A DNA stretch of 64,000 bases from Streptomyces sp. RFCAC02 (GTDB taxonomy: Bacteria; Actinomycetota; Actinomycetes; Streptomycetales; Streptomycetaceae), in NCBI RefSeq assembly GCF_004193175.1, contig NZ_SAUH01000001.1:5117501-5181500 (forward strand). Direction: 5' to 3'. The notes beneath the pieces were generated by a model, which was not told where the DNA came from, ran no database searches, and saw nothing but the letters and a program-made list of their open reading frames with translations. The translations under genes were made by a program, and so were the position numbers. Positions 28,807-38,976 of the stretch are shown here, in pieces. Position 1 is the stretch's first letter, and each line of letters begins with the position of its first letter.

Positions 28807-30219
28807 ATGCATTCCAGTCCGTACCTCAACCGCAGAACCCTCCTGCGACGCTCGGCCGCCGCCGGCCTGCTCACCGTGCCGGCCGTCGGCGCCCTCGCCG
28901 GCTGCGCCGGCGGGGGCAGCGGCGGCGACACGGTCGAGCGCGGCGCCACCTCGGAGACCAACCCGTTCGGCGTGACCGACGCGGAGCTGGAGGTCGTCAT
29001 CTTCGACGGCGGTTTCGGCGACCAGTACGCGCTGGACGCGGAGGAGATCTACGAGGCGTCCCACGGCAGCGTGGACCACGCCAAGACCCCGGAGATCCAG
29101 TCCCGCCTCCAGCCCCGCATGGTCTCGGGCGACCCCCCGGACGTCATCAACAACGGCGGCGCCCAGGCGATGGACATCGCCGCCCTCATCAGGAACGACC
29201 AGGTCCACGACCTCACCGAACTCCTCGACGCGCCCTCGCTCGACGACCCGTCCGTGCCGGTCAGGGACACCCTGATGCCCGGCACGGTGGAGGTCGGCCG
29301 GTTCGGCGGCGAGGAGATGTACTGCCTGAACTACGCCTTCACCGTCCACGGCCAGTGGTACTCCCGCACCGCCCTGGACCGCCTCGGCGCCGAATACCCG
29401 CGCACCTGGGACGAGATGATCGCCCTGTGCGAGGCCGCCAAGGCCGAGGGCATGGCCGGCTGGACATACCCCGGCGTCTATCCGTACTACTTCAACTTCA
29501 CGCTCTACCCGTTCATCGGGAAGATCGGCGGTCCCGACGTCCTGCGTGCCATCGACAACCTGGAGCCGAACGCCTGGCGCCACGACGCCGTCCGCGCCGC
29601 CTTCGCGGCGTACCACGAGCTGACGGCCCGCGGTTACGTGCTGCGGGGCAGCGCCGGGATGACGCACGAGGACGCCCAGGACGAGTGGAACCAGTACCAC
29701 GCCCTGTTCATCCCGAACGGCTCCTGGGTGGAGAACGAGACCCGCTCCGGCACCCCGGACGACTTCGACATGGCGGTCGGCCCGCCGACCGGCCTCGACG
29801 ACTCCGACGCGATGCCGTTCGGCACGCTGTGGGCCTCCGCGACCGAGCCGTTCATCGTGCCGTCGGACGCGCCGAACCTCCAGGGCGGCCTGGAGTTCCT
29901 GCGCATCATGCTGGGCCGCGAGTCCGCCCGGAACTTCACCGGCCTCGTGTCATCGCTGAGCTGCGTCCGTGACGCGTCGGAGGGGCTCGACCTGCCGCCC
30001 GGGCTCACCAGCGCCCGCGAGGTCCTCGCGGCGGCCGGCGACAACGTGCTGATCCCCCGCATCCGCGACTGGTACCGGCAGCTCAACGACGAGGAGATCG
30101 GCGGCGCCGTCGCCGCGATGATGGCCGGTGACATCGGCCCGGACGAGGCGATCGACCGCTGCCAGCGCGCCGCCGACGCCGCGGCGCGGGACGACTCCCT
30201 CCAGAAGTTCACCCGCTGA
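28807..30219 (+). CDS. ngcE: N-acetylglucosamine/chitobiose-binding lipoprotein NgcE
   Basis: The 470-residue extracellular solute-binding protein starts with a twin-arginine signal (NRRTLLRRSAAAGLL) and a lipobox at VGALAGC, so it is probably a Tat-exported lipoprotein. The body has the family-1 binding-protein pattern (IPNGSWVENE, WASATEPFIVPSD). It resembles NgcE of Streptomyces olivaceoviridis, which binds GlcNAc and chitobiose. Two permease genes follow without gaps, and a ROK regulator comes next; no ATPase gene is in the operon, as in other Streptomyces sugar systems that use the shared MsiK ATPase. Confidence 0.85.
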   Translation: MHSSPYLNRRTLLRRSAAAGLLTVPAVGALAGCAGGGSGGDTVERGATSETNPFGVTDAELEVVIFDGGFGDQYALDAEEIYEASHGSVDHAKTPEIQSRLQPRMVSGDPPDVINNGGAQAMDIAALIRNDQVHDLTELLDAPSLDDPSVPVRDTLMPGTVEVGRFGGEEMYCLNYAFTVHGQWYSRTALDRLGAEYPRTWDEMIALCEAAKAEGMAGWTYPGVYPYYFNFTLYPFIGKIGGPDVLRAIDNLEPNAWRHDAVRAAFAAYHELTARGYVLRGSAGMTHEDAQDEWNQYHALFIPNGSWVENETRSGTPDDFDMAVGPPTGLDDSDAMPFGTLWASATEPFIVPSDAPNLQGGLEFLRIMLGRESARNFTGLVSSLSCVRDASEGLDLPPGLTSAREVLAAAGDNVLIPRIRDWYRQLNDEEIGGAVAAMMAGDIGPDEAIDRCQRAADAAARDDSLQKFTR

Positions 30220-30227
30220 GGCGCGGC

Positions 30228-31265
30228 GTGGACCCGCGTACGCACCGGCGGCGGACGGCGGCCGCGGACGGCCCGCCGCCCGCACACCCGCTGCTGCTCG
30301 CGGCGGCCCTCCTCGTACCGCCGCGCCTCACGCCCCGGCGGGTGCGGAACGACCGGCGGTACCGCAGGATCGAGCAGTACCGGTTCGTCCTGTGGTTCCT
30401 CCTGCCGCCGCTGCTGATCTATCTCGTGCTCGTCGTCTCCCCGTTCGTGCAGGCGTTCTTCTATTCGATGACCGACTGGACGGGATTCAGCGGGACATCG
30501 AACTTCACGGGCCTGGAGAATTACGACCGCCTGCTGCACGACGCGAAATTCTGGGCGGCCGTGCGGAACAGCCTGCTGCTTCTCGTCGCCGCCCCCGTGA
30601 TCACGCTCGGACTCGGCCTTTTCCTCGCCTTCATGCTCACGGCGGGCGGCCGGCGGCGCCATGGCCGCGCCGTCACGGGCGTCGCGGGCGCGCGGCTCTA
30701 CACGGTGGTGTATTTCTTCCCGCAGGTGCTGTCGATCGCCGTCATCGCGGTGATCTGGGCGCGGATCTACAGCCCGCGCGGCGGCGTCCTGAACGAGAGC
30801 CTCGGCCTGGTCGGGCTCGACTCCTGGCGCCAGGACGACTGGCTGGGCGGCGACCTCGCCCGCTGGTGCGTCCTGGCCGTGCTGTGCTGGTCGTTCACCG
30901 GCTTCTACGTCGTGCTGTTCTCCGCCGCGATGGGGTCGATCCCGGCCGAGATCCACGAGGCGGCGCTGCTGGACGGCGCGGGGCGGGCGGTGATGTTCAC
31001 CCGCGTCACGCCCCCGCTGATCGCGGGCACCGTGCGGACGGGCTGGATCTACATGGGCATCCAGGCGCTCGACGCGTTCGCGCTGGTCAACGTGATGGTC
31101 CCGGAGCACGGCATGGAGGTGATCCCCAGCTACCTGTTCGACAAGGCGTTCCGCGAGGGGCAGGCCGGCTACGCGACGGCGATCGGCGTCGCCCTGTTCG
31201 TGCTGACGTTCGCCTTCACGGCGCTGATGATGCGCCTCGGCCGCAGGGACCGCATCGAGTTCTGA
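30228..31265 (+). CDS. ngcF: Sugar ABC permease NgcF
   Basis: A 345-residue inner-membrane protein with about six transmembrane helices (first at LWFLLPPLLIYLVLVVSPFV) and the EAA loop EAALLDGAGRAVMFTRVTPP that docks the ATPase. The start used is GTG at 30228, 8 bases after ngcE; the N-terminal ~38 residues are not typical, so GTG at 30342 is a possible alternative. With NgcG it forms the channel for chitobiose/GlcNAc uptake. Confidence 0.82.
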   Translation: MDPRTHRRRTAAADGPPPAHPLLLAAALLVPPRLTPRRVRNDRRYRRIEQYRFVLWFLLPPLLIYLVLVVSPFVQAFFYSMTDWTGFSGTSNFTGLENYDRLLHDAKFWAAVRNSLLLLVAAPVITLGLGLFLAFMLTAGGRRRHGRAVTGVAGARLYTVVYFFPQVLSIAVIAVIWARIYSPRGGVLNESLGLVGLDSWRQDDWLGGDLARWCVLAVLCWSFTGFYVVLFSAAMGSIPAEIHEAALLDGAGRAVMFTRVTPPLIAGTVRTGWIYMGIQALDAFALVNVMVPEHGMEVIPSYLFDKAFREGQAGYATAIGVALFVLTFAFTALMMRLGRRDRIEF

Positions 31266-31276
31266 GGAGGACCGCA

Positions 31277-32131
31277 GTGGAGCACCCCCCGGAGGGCCGG
31301 GCCGCCGGCCGCGCGCTGAACGTCTTCGCCCACTCGTTCCTCGCCGTGTGGGCGGTCCTGGCCGCCGGGCCCGTGGTCTGGGTGGCGATCTCCGCGTTCC
31401 GGCCGCACCAGGACCTGGTGTCCGACCCGTTCGGGCTGCCGCTCGACGTGGCGTGGGACAACTTCACCACCGCGTGGACGACGGCCGACATCGGCCGCTA
31501 CACGCTCAACTCCGCCGTCGTCCTGGCCGGTTCGCTGACCGGGACGATGGTGCTCGGCGCGATGGCGGCCTACGCCGTGGCCCGGTTCACCTTCCCCGGG
31601 AACCGGATCGTCCACCTGCTGTTCGCGGGCGGCATGATGTTCCCGGTCTTCCTCGCGCTCGTCCCGCTGTTCTTCGTGCTGGACAACGTCGGCCTCCTCA
31701 ACACCCGGCTCGGCCTGATCGCCGTCTACATCGCGTACTCGCTGCCGTTCACCGTCTTCTTCCTGGTGTCGTTCTTCCGGACCCTGCCCACGGCCGTGCA
31801 GGAGGCCGCCGCCATCGACGGCGCGTCCCACCTGCGGACCTTCGCGCAGATCATGATGCCGATGGCCAGGCCGGGACTGGTCAGCGTGGGCATCTTCAAC
31901 GTGCTGGGCCAGTGGAACCAGTTCGTCCTGCCGCGCGTGCTGAACGTCGGTGACCCGGACGACGCCGTGCTGCCGCAGGGCCTCGCCGCCCTGATGGTGC
32001 AGCAGGGGTACGAGGGCGACTGGGGCGCGCTGTACGCGGGCGTGACGATGGCGATGCTGCCGGTCCTCGCGGTGTACACCGCGTTCCAGCGCCAGGTGCG
32101 CGAGGGGCTGACGGCGGGCGCCGTGCGGTAG
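31277..32131 (+). CDS. ngcG: Sugar ABC permease NgcG
   Basis: A 284-residue permease of the MalG type: a long first helix (HSFLAVWAVLAAGPVVWVAI), five further helices and the EAA loop EAAAIDGASHLRTFAQIMMP. It starts with GTG six bases after a perfect GAGGAGG site, 11 bases after the ngcF stop. It completes the ngcEFG transporter. Confidence 0.85.
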   Translation: MEHPPEGRAAGRALNVFAHSFLAVWAVLAAGPVVWVAISAFRPHQDLVSDPFGLPLDVAWDNFTTAWTTADIGRYTLNSAVVLAGSLTGTMVLGAMAAYAVARFTFPGNRIVHLLFAGGMMFPVFLALVPLFFVLDNVGLLNTRLGLIAVYIAYSLPFTVFFLVSFFRTLPTAVQEAAAIDGASHLRTFAQIMMPMARPGLVSVGIFNVLGQWNQFVLPRVLNVGDPDDAVLPQGLAALMVQQGYEGDWGALYAGVTMAMLPVLAVYTAFQRQVREGLTAGAVR

Positions 32132-32207
32132 CCGGGGGCGGGGGAGCGGTCCGGGCGCGGGAGTTCCGGGTTTCCGCGCTGTTCTCCCGCACAGCGGCCC
32201 GAGTTCA

Positions 32208-32213
32208 TATAGT
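32208..32213 (+). promoter_or_regulatory. -10-like box upstream of rok7B7
   Basis: TATAGT stands out in the GC-rich 182-base gap between ngcG and the ROK gene, about 100 bases before its start. No good -35 box was found at 16-18 bases, so this is tentative. Confidence 0.3.
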
Positions 32214-32313
32214 GGGCGCGCGCCGTCTCCCGGCACCGGAGTCCGGTGCGGCCGGCGTGCCAGCAGTCCTGTCCGCGACCGTGTCCGGCAGGCCGTCCGA
32301 AATGGAGTGAGCC

Positions 32314-33492
32314 GTGGAGACTCCTGGGTCGCAGTCCTCCCTGCACCGGGCCAACCTGGAGCGCGTGGTCCGCGCCGTGCGCGCCGCCGGCTCGCTGACC
32401 CAGGCGGACATCGCGCGGGCGACCGGTCTCTCGGCCGCGACCGTGTCGAACATCGTTCGGGAGTTGAAGGACCGCGGGACGGTGGACGTCCGCACGACAT
32501 CGGCGGGCGGCCGCCGGGCGCGCAGCGTGTCCCTGTCGACGGACGCCGGCATCGTCGTCGGCGTGGACTTCGGCCACTCGCACCTGCGTGTCGCGGTGGG
32601 CAACCTGGCGCACCAGGTCCTCGCCGAGGAGGCCGTGCCGTTCGACGTGGACGCGTCGGCCGGCGAGGGGTTCGACCAGGTCGAGAAGCTCGTGGACCGG
32701 CTCGTGGCCGCCGCGGGCGTCGACCGGGTCAAGATCATCGGCATCGGGCTCGGCGTGCCGGGGCCGATCGACGTGGCGACGGGCGTGCTCGGCTCGACGG
32801 CGATCCTGCCGGGCTGGCGGGGCGTCAGCCCGCGCGGCGAGCTTGAGGCCCGCACCGGGGTCCGCGTCCACGTCGACAACGACGCGAACCTCGGCGCCCT
32901 CGGCGAGCTGGTCTGGGGCTCGGGCCGCGGCTGCGGCGACCTCGCGTACATCAAGGTCGCGAGCGGCGTCGGCGCCGGCCTCGTCATCAACGGGCAGATC
33001 TACCGGGGTCCCGGCGGCACGGCGGGCGAGATCGGCCACATCACGCTGGACGAGTCGGGTCCCGTCTGCCGCTGCGGCAACCGCGGCTGCCTGGAGACCT
33101 TCACCGCCGCCCGGCACGTCCTGCCGCTGCTGCGCACGAGCCACGGCACGGACCTCACGATGCGCCGCGTCGTGCAGCTCGCGCGCGAGGGCGACCCGGG
33201 CTGCCGCCGCGTCGTCACGGACGTGGGCCGCCACATCGGCACCGGCGTCGCCCAGTTGTGCAACCTGCTGAATCCGAGCCGCGTCGTCCTCGGCGGCGAC
33301 CTGGCCGAGGCGGGGGAGATCGCCCTCGGCCCGATCCGCGACGCGGTGGGCCGGTACGCCATACCGAGCGCCGGCGGCGGCCTCACCCTCGTCCCCGGCG
33401 CCCTCGGCAGCCGCGCCGAGGTCCTGGGCGCGCTGGCGCTGGTCCTGCGAGAGATGGGCGACGGGGTGCTGCTTGGCGCCCCCGCCGCCTGA
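32314..33492 (+). CDS. rok7B7: ROK-family transcriptional regulator, Rok7B7-like
   Basis: A 392-residue protein with an N-terminal winged helix (SLTQADIARATGLSAATVSNI, residues ~27-47) and a C-terminal ROK sugar-kinase fold: GVDFGHSHLRVAVG, the GPGGTAGEIGH sugar-binding segment and the zinc motif CRCGNRGCLE. In S. coelicolor the homologous gene between ngcEFG and xylFGH, rok7B7, controls xylose transport, carbon catabolite repression and antibiotic production. The position here between the same two transporter operons supports orthology. The start is GTG at 32314. Confidence 0.85.
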   Translation: METPGSQSSLHRANLERVVRAVRAAGSLTQADIARATGLSAATVSNIVRELKDRGTVDVRTTSAGGRRARSVSLSTDAGIVVGVDFGHSHLRVAVGNLAHQVLAEEAVPFDVDASAGEGFDQVEKLVDRLVAAAGVDRVKIIGIGLGVPGPIDVATGVLGSTAILPGWRGVSPRGELEARTGVRVHVDNDANLGALGELVWGSGRGCGDLAYIKVASGVGAGLVINGQIYRGPGGTAGEIGHITLDESGPVCRCGNRGCLETFTAARHVLPLLRTSHGTDLTMRRVVQLAREGDPGCRRVVTDVGRHIGTGVAQLCNLLNPSRVVLGGDLAEAGEIALGPIRDAVGRYAIPSAGGGLTLVPGALGSRAEVLGALALVLREMGDGVLLGAPAA

Positions 33493-33527
33493 CGGACCGG
33501 CGGTACGGGTGCCGCCGGCGGTGCCGA

Positions 33528-33536
33528 GAAAGTTTC
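33528..33536 (+). promoter_or_regulatory. GAAAGTTTC inverted repeat upstream of xylF
   Basis: GAAA-G-TTTC lies 110 bases before xylF. Sites of the form GAAAnTTTC are reported in front of pentose- and xylan-related genes of streptomycetes. Regulator unknown; Rok7B7 is a candidate. Confidence 0.35.
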
Positions 33537-33561
33537 GGTACACCGATCCCTGCTTCACCTG

Positions 33562-33591
33562 TTGACGCCAAGCGGCGCCCGGGAGTTAGCT
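33562..33591 (+). promoter_or_regulatory. Candidate xylF promoter
   Basis: TTGACG (33562-33567) and TTAGCT (33586-33591) with an 18-base spacer, 54 bases before the xylF start codon. The -10 match is moderate. Confidence 0.35.
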
Positions 33592-33644
33592 CATCGCCGA
33601 CCACGGCCGCGAAGCCGCGACCCGAGAGGGAGGCGAAGCGCACC

Positions 33645-34751
33645 ATGCGAACACACCTGAGACGTGCCGTATTAGCAGCCACGTCCGTCGTCCTGATCTG
33701 CACGATGGCCGCCTGCGGCGAGGCGGGCGGCGGTGACGACGACGGCGGCGGCGAGGACGGCGGCGGCGAGAGCGGCGGCACGATCGGCCTGCTGCTCCCC
33801 GAGGACCGCACCACGCGCTACGAGTCGTTCGACCGCCCCTACATCGAGGCGAAGATCGAGGAGCTGTGCCCCGACTGCGAGGTGCAGTACGCCAACGCGA
33901 GCGAGGACGTCAACGCGCAGAAGCAGCAGTTCGACGCGATGCTGACGGAGGGCGTCGACGCGATCATCCTGGACGCCGTCGACGCCACCGCCACGGCCTC
34001 CTGGGTGGAGGAGGCGGCCGCCGAGGACGTGCCCGTCGTCGCCTACGACCGGCTGGCGCACGGCCCCATCAGCGGCTACGTGTCGTACGACAACGTGCGC
34101 GTCGGGCAGTTGCAGGGCGAGTCCCTGCTCGCGGCGCTCGGCGACGGGGCCGAGGGGTCCCGCGTCGTCATGATCAACGGGTCGCCCACCGACCCCAACG
34201 CCGCCCAGTTCAAGGAAGGCGCCCTGTCCGTCCTGGACGGCACCGCAGAGATCGTCTTCGACCAGGACATCCCCGGCTGGCAGGCCCCCGACGCCGGCCA
34301 GAAGATGACGGACGCCATCGAGGCGCTCGGCGACGACGGCTTCGACGCCGTCTACGTCGGCAACGACGGCATGGCGGCGGCCGTCGTCACCGCCCTGCAG
34401 TCCGCCGGCATCACGGACGTCCCCGTCGGCGGCCAGGACGCCGAACTCGCCGGCCTGCAGCGCATCGTGGCCGGCCAGCAGGCGTTCACCATCTACAAGG
34501 CGCTCAGGCAGGAGGCCGACACGGCCGCCGAGATGGCCGTGGCGCTGATACGCGGCGACGAGCTCGGCGACCTCGCCCCTGACACCGTCGACAGCGAGAC
34601 GGACGACGGCATCCCGGCCCGCCTGTACGAGCCGGTCGCCGTCACCGTCGACAACATCCTCGACACGGTGATCGCCGACGACGTCTACACCGTCGACCAG
34701 ATCTGCACCGACGAGTACGCGGACGCCTGCGCCGAGGCCGGACTGAGCTGA
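33645..34751 (+). CDS. xylF: Xylose-binding lipoprotein XylF (with TTA codon)
   Basis: A 368-residue periplasmic-binding-protein-type lipoprotein: signal peptide with lipobox T-M-A-A-C (Cys24), a Gly/Asp-rich linker, then a sugar-binding fold (IGLLLPEDRTTRYESFDRP; DAIILDAVDATA; VYVGNDGMAAAVVTA). It starts at ATG 33645 after GAGGGAGG. The tenth codon is TTA (33672-33674), the rare Leu codon read by bldA tRNA in Streptomyces, so translation may depend on bldA. It heads the xylFGH operon after rok7B7. Confidence 0.85.
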   Translation: MRTHLRRAVLAATSVVLICTMAACGEAGGGDDDGGGEDGGGESGGTIGLLLPEDRTTRYESFDRPYIEAKIEELCPDCEVQYANASEDVNAQKQQFDAMLTEGVDAIILDAVDATATASWVEEAAAEDVPVVAYDRLAHGPISGYVSYDNVRVGQLQGESLLAALGDGAEGSRVVMINGSPTDPNAAQFKEGALSVLDGTAEIVFDQDIPGWQAPDAGQKMTDAIEALGDDGFDAVYVGNDGMAAAVVTALQSAGITDVPVGGQDAELAGLQRIVAGQQAFTIYKALRQEADTAAEMAVALIRGDELGDLAPDTVDSETDDGIPARLYEPVAVTVDNILDTVIADDVYTVDQICTDEYADACAEAGLS

Positions 34752-34869
34752 GCCGTCCCGCCCGCCGCCCGGCCGCGGCGCGCCGCCGCCCCCTCGCCCG
34801 GGGCGGCCGGCCGCCGCGCCGGGGCGTCCGCGGGACGGCCGTACCGAGGAGCAGGAGCTGACCCGTTCC

Positions 34870-35655
34870 ATGACCGCAACCGCCGCACCTCCCGTGCTCG
34901 AACTGCGGGGCGTCTCCAAGCGGTTCGGCGCCGTCCAGGCGCTCACCGACGTCGATCTGGAGATACGCCCCGGCCGTGTGACCGCCCTCGTCGGCGACAA
35001 CGGCGCGGGCAAGTCGACCCTCATCAAGACCATCGCCGGCGTCCACACCATCGACGCGGGCGCCATCCTGTGGAAGGGGGAGCCGGTCCGCGTGTCCCGG
35101 CCCCACGACGCCCAGGACCTCGGCATCGCCACCGTCTACCAGGACCTCGCCCTGTGCGACAACCTCGACGTGGTCGCCAACCTCTTCCTCGGCCGCGAGA
35201 CCAGTCACCGCACCGTCCTGGACGACGTGGCGATGGAGCGGCGCGCCCGCGAGCTGCTCGACACCCTGTCCATCCGCATCCCGGACGTCCGCATCCCGAT
35301 CGCCGCGCTCTCGGGCGGCCAGCGCCAGACCGTGGCGATCGCCCGCGCCCTCGTCGGCGCCCCGGAGGTCGTCATCCTCGACGAGCCGACCGCCGCGCTC
35401 GGCGTCGAGCAGACCGCGCAGGTCCTCGACCTCGTGGAGCGGCTGCGCGAGCAGGGGCTCGCGGTCGTCCTCATCAGCCACAGCATCGCCGACGTACGGG
35501 CCGTGGCCGACGATGTCGCCGTGCTGCGCCTCGGCCGCAACAACGGCGTCTTCGACGTGTCCACGACCACCGGCGAGGAGATCATCGCCGCCATCACCGG
35601 GGCCACGGACAACGCGGTCACCCGCCGGCGCGGCAGGAAGGACGGCACCGAATGA
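34870..35655 (+). CDS. xylG: Xylose ABC transporter ATP-binding protein XylG
   Basis: A 261-residue single ATPase domain with Walker A GDNGAGKST, signature LSGGQRQT and Walker B VVILDEPTAAL. It differs from the ribose/xylose ATPases of enterobacteria, which have two fused domains. It starts at ATG 34870 after GGAGCAGGAG and is followed by xylH with an ATGA overlap. A 118-base GC-rich gap separates it from xylF. Confidence 0.85.
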   Translation: MTATAAPPVLELRGVSKRFGAVQALTDVDLEIRPGRVTALVGDNGAGKSTLIKTIAGVHTIDAGAILWKGEPVRVSRPHDAQDLGIATVYQDLALCDNLDVVANLFLGRETSHRTVLDDVAMERRARELLDTLSIRIPDVRIPIAALSGGQRQTVAIARALVGAPEVVILDEPTAALGVEQTAQVLDLVERLREQGLAVVLISHSIADVRAVADDVAVLRLGRNNGVFDVSTTTGEEIIAAITGATDNAVTRRRGRKDGTE

Positions 35656-36881
35656 CCGGGCCGGACAGGACCCTCATGCGGCTGCCGCTCGGCGAGCGCG
35701 GGCCGCGCGGCTATCTGGAGGACTTCCGGCGCCGCCTCACCGGCGGCGAGCTCGGCTCCCTGCCGGTCGTCGTCGCCATGGTCGTGATCGCCGTCGTCTT
35801 CGAGGCGCAGACCGGCAGCTTCCTCACCCCGCGCAACCTGAGCAACATCAGTGTGTACGTCGCCGGCCCCGGCATCATGGCGGTCGGCATCGTCCTCGTC
35901 CTGCTCCTCGGCGAGATCGACCTGTCCATCGGCTCCGTCGCCGGCCTGTGCGCCGCGATCTGGGCCGTGACGTCCATCACCCACGGCGTGGACGACCTTC
36001 TCGCCATCGTCCTCGCCATCGCCGCCGGGGCGGCCGCGGGCGCCGTCCACGGCGCCTTCTTCGCGTACGTCGGCGTCCCCGCGTTCGTCGTCACCCTCGC
36101 CGGCTTCCTCGGCTGGAGCGGCGTCCAGATCTGGGTCATGGGCTCGGAGGGCACCCTCAACATCCCCCGCGACAGTCTGGTCAAGGACCTGACCGGCTTC
36201 TACTTCAGCGACATCGCCGCCGCGTACGGCCTGGCCACCGCCGTCACGGCCGGGTACCTCATCTCCTCGGTCCTGCGGGAGCGCCGCCGCGTCCGCGCCC
36301 AGCTCCCGCCCCGCCCGGTCCTGGAGATCGGGGTGCGGGTGGCGCTCGTCGCGGTCGCCGCGTTCTACACCGCCTGGACGCTGAACCAGCACCGCGGCCT
36401 GCCGCTTGCGGTGGTCGTGTTCCTGGTGGTCCTGCTGCTGGCCGACTACATGGTCCGCCGCACCACGTACGGGCGGCACATCTTCGCGGTCGGCGGCAAC
36501 GCCGAGGCGGCGCGCCGCGCCGGCATCAACGTGGAGTTCATCCGGCTGACGGTGTTCGCCCTGGCCGGCATGCTGGCGGCGGTCGGCGGCCTGTTCTACG
36601 CGGCGCAGGCCGGCGGCGCGTCCAAGGACCTCGGCTCGGGGAACCTGCTGATGAACGTCATCGCCGCCGCCGTCATCGGCGGCACGAGCCTCTTCGGCGG
36701 GCGCGGCTGGATATGGTCGGCACTGCTCGGGACCCTCGTCATCCAGTCCATCACCACCGGCCTGAACCTCATGAACATGTCCTCGGAGATCCAGTACATG
36801 ATCACGGGCGCGGTCCTCCTCCTCGCCGTGGTGGTCGACTCCGTCTCCCGGCGGACACAACGCACCTCCGGACGGACGTAA
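35652..36881 (+). CDS. xylH: Xylose ABC transporter permease XylH
   Basis: A 409-residue permease of the BPD_transp_2 family with about ten transmembrane helices ([34 protein letters not shown]) and the conserved [20 protein letters not shown] loop. The start ATG overlaps the stop of xylG. A long inverted repeat follows the stop. Confidence 0.87.
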   Translation: MTGPDRTLMRLPLGERGPRGYLEDFRRRLTGGELGSLPVVVAMVVIAVVFEAQTGSFLTPRNLSNISVYVAGPGIMAVGIVLVLLLGEIDLSIGSVAGLCAAIWAVTSITHGVDDLLAIVLAIAAGAAAGAVHGAFFAYVGVPAFVVTLAGFLGWSGVQIWVMGSEGTLNIPRDSLVKDLTGFYFSDIAAAYGLATAVTAGYLISSVLRERRRVRAQLPPRPVLEIGVRVALVAVAAFYTAWTLNQHRGLPLAVVVFLVVLLLADYMVRRTTYGRHIFAVGGNAEAARRAGINVEFIRLTVFALAGMLAAVGGLFYAAQAGGASKDLGSGNLLMNVIAAAVIGGTSLFGGRGWIWSALLGTLVIQSITTGLNLMNMSSEIQYMITGAVLLLAVVVDSVSRRTQRTSGRT

Positions 36882-36901
36882 CCGGCCGGGGACGATCATG
36901 T

Positions 36902-36957
36902 CCGGTGACGGAACGGCCCGTGCCACCGCCGGGTGGCCCGGTCCGTTCCGCCACCGG
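36902..36957 (+). terminator. Terminator-like inverted repeat after xylH
   Basis: 15-base arms (36902-36916, 36943-36957; CCGGTGACGGAACGG against its complement) with one mismatch, enclosing a smaller GCCACC/GGGTGGC hairpin, between xylH and dxs. Confidence 0.5.
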
Positions 36958-37044
36958 GCGTATCCCCCGTCCACGAGCCGCGCGCCGGGGCCGGTCACAC
37001 TAAACTCGACGGACGGCCGCTCAACCCCGACGCAAGGAGGAACG

Positions 37045-38952
37045 GTGCCGCTGCTGAACAGCATCTCGGGACCGCGCGATCTCGACCGGCTCACCCCGGA
37101 ACAACTCGTGGACCTCGCGGGGGAGATCCGCTCCTTCCTGATCGACGCGGTGGCCCGCACCGGCGGCCACCTCGGTCCCAACCTCGGCGTGGTGGAGCTG
37201 ACCATCGCGCTCCACCGCGTGTTCGACTCGCCCACCGACCGTGTGCTGTGGGACACGGGCCACCAGTCCTACGTCCACAAGCTGCTCACCGGCCGCCAGG
37301 ACTTCTCGGGGCTGCGCTCCCGCGACGGCCTCTCCGGCTACCCGTCCCGCGCCGAGTCCGAGCACGACACCATCGAGAACAGCCACGCGTCCACCGTCCT
37401 CGGCTGGGCCGACGGCCTCGCCAAGGCGTACGAGCTGCGCGGCGAGCGGCGCCAGGTGGTCGCCGTCACCGGTGACGGCGCCCTGACCGGCGGCATGGCC
37501 TGGGAGGCGCTGAACAACATCGCCGCAGCCAAGGACCGCCCCCTCGTCATCGTCGTCAACGACAACGAGCGCTCCTACGCGCCCACCATCGGCGGCCTCG
37601 CCACCCACCTCGCGACGCTGCGCACGACCGCCGGGTACGAGCGGTTCCTCGCCCGCGGCAAGCAGATGCTGGAGCGGACGCCCGTCGTCGGCCGCCCGCT
37701 CTACGGAACGCTGCACGGCGCGAAGAAGGGACTGAAGGACGTCATCGCGCCGCAGGGCCTGTTCGAGGACCTCGGCATCAAGTACGTCGGCCCGATCGAC
37801 GGCCACGACATCCAGGCCCTGGAGGCGGCCCTGCACCGCGCCAAGCGGTTCGGCGGACCCGTCATCGTGCACTGCCTGACGGAGAAGGGCCGCGGCTACC
37901 AGCCAGCGCGCGACGACGAGGCCGACCAGTTCCACGCGGTCGGCGTCATCCACCCCGACACCGGGCTGCCCGTGGCGGCCTCGGGCGCCGACTGGACGTC
38001 CGTCTTCGGCGACGAGATCGTGCGGGTGGGCCGCGAGCGCGACGACGTGGTGGCGATCACGGCCGCCATGCTCCGCCCGGTGGGTCTGGCCCGGTTCGCC
38101 GAGGAGTTCCCCGACCGCGTGTTCGACGTCGGCATCGCCGAGCAGCACGGCGCGGTGTCCGCCGCCGGGCTGGCCTCGGGCGGCCTGCACCCCGTCTTCG
38201 CCGTCTACGCGACCTTCCTCAACCGCGCGTTCGACCAGGTCCTCATGGACGTGGCGATGCACCGGTGCGGTGTGACGTTCGTCCTGGACCGGGCCGGCGT
38301 CACCGGGCCGGACGGCGCGTCCCACCACGGCATGTGGGACATGTCGATCCTCCAGTGCGTCCCCGGGCTGCGGCTGGCGGCCCCGCGCGACGCCGACCAG
38401 CTCCGCGCCCAGCTCCGCGAGGCCGTCGCGGTGGAGGACGCGCCGACCGTCGTGCGCTTCTCGCGCGGCAAGGTCGGCCCGCCCGTCCCGGCCGTGGGCC
38501 GCGTCGGCGGCATGGACGTCCTGCGGCGGCCGGAGGCCGGCACCGAGCGGCCCGACGTCCTCCTGGTGTCGGTGGGCGCCCTGGCCCCGGCCTGCCTCGA
38601 GGCCGCCGAGCTGCTCCAGGCCCACGGCATCAGCAGCACCGTCGTGGACCCGCGCTGGGTGAAGCCGGTGGACCCGGCGCTGCCCGGCCTGGCGGCCGAG
38701 CACCGTGTCGTCGTCACCGTCGAGGACAACAGCAGGGCCGGCGGCGTCGGCTCGGCCGTCGCCCAGGCGCTGCGCGACGCGGACGTGGACGTGCCGCTGC
38801 GCGACTTCGGCATCCCCGAACGGTTCCTGCCGCACGGCACCCGCGACCAGGTCCTCGCCGAGGTCGGCCTCACCGGGCCCGACATCGCCCGCCAGGTCAC
38901 CGGCCTCGTCGCCCGCCTCACCGGCGATGTGAGCGCCCCCACCGGCGCCTGA
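37045..38952 (+). CDS. dxs: 1-deoxy-D-xylulose-5-phosphate synthase
   Basis: A 635-residue thiamine-diphosphate enzyme of the MEP isoprenoid pathway that condenses pyruvate with glyceraldehyde 3-phosphate. Seen: ThDP-binding [16 protein letters not shown], the VWDTGHQ-like [11 protein letters not shown] motif, [18 protein letters not shown] (catalytic Glu), and the C-terminal transketolase domain. The start is GTG at 37045 after AAGGAGG. Many streptomycetes hold two dxs copies; this is the one next to xylFGH. Confidence 0.93.
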   Translation: MPLLNSISGPRDLDRLTPEQLVDLAGEIRSFLIDAVARTGGHLGPNLGVVELTIALHRVFDSPTDRVLWDTGHQSYVHKLLTGRQDFSGLRSRDGLSGYPSRAESEHDTIENSHASTVLGWADGLAKAYELRGERRQVVAVTGDGALTGGMAWEALNNIAAAKDRPLVIVVNDNERSYAPTIGGLATHLATLRTTAGYERFLARGKQMLERTPVVGRPLYGTLHGAKKGLKDVIAPQGLFEDLGIKYVGPIDGHDIQALEAALHRAKRFGGPVIVHCLTEKGRGYQPARDDEADQFHAVGVIHPDTGLPVAASGADWTSVFGDEIVRVGRERDDVVAITAAMLRPVGLARFAEEFPDRVFDVGIAEQHGAVSAAGLASGGLHPVFAVYATFLNRAFDQVLMDVAMHRCGVTFVLDRAGVTGPDGASHHGMWDMSILQCVPGLRLAAPRDADQLRAQLREAVAVEDAPTVVRFSRGKVGPPVPAVGRVGGMDVLRRPEAGTERPDVLLVSVGALAPACLEAAELLQAHGISSTVVDPRWVKPVDPALPGLAAEHRVVVTVEDNSRAGGVGSAVAQALRDADVDVPLRDFGIPERFLPHGTRDQVLAEVGLTGPDIARQVTGLVARLTGDVSAPTGA

Positions 38953-38976
38953 CGACGCCTGCCGGCCCGGCCGCGC

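Noticed and set aside
30128..32131. Single 667-residue frame spanning both ngc permeases
   Set aside because: Only the part from 31277 has permease sequence and a ribosome-binding site; the first part is the wrong frame of ngcF.
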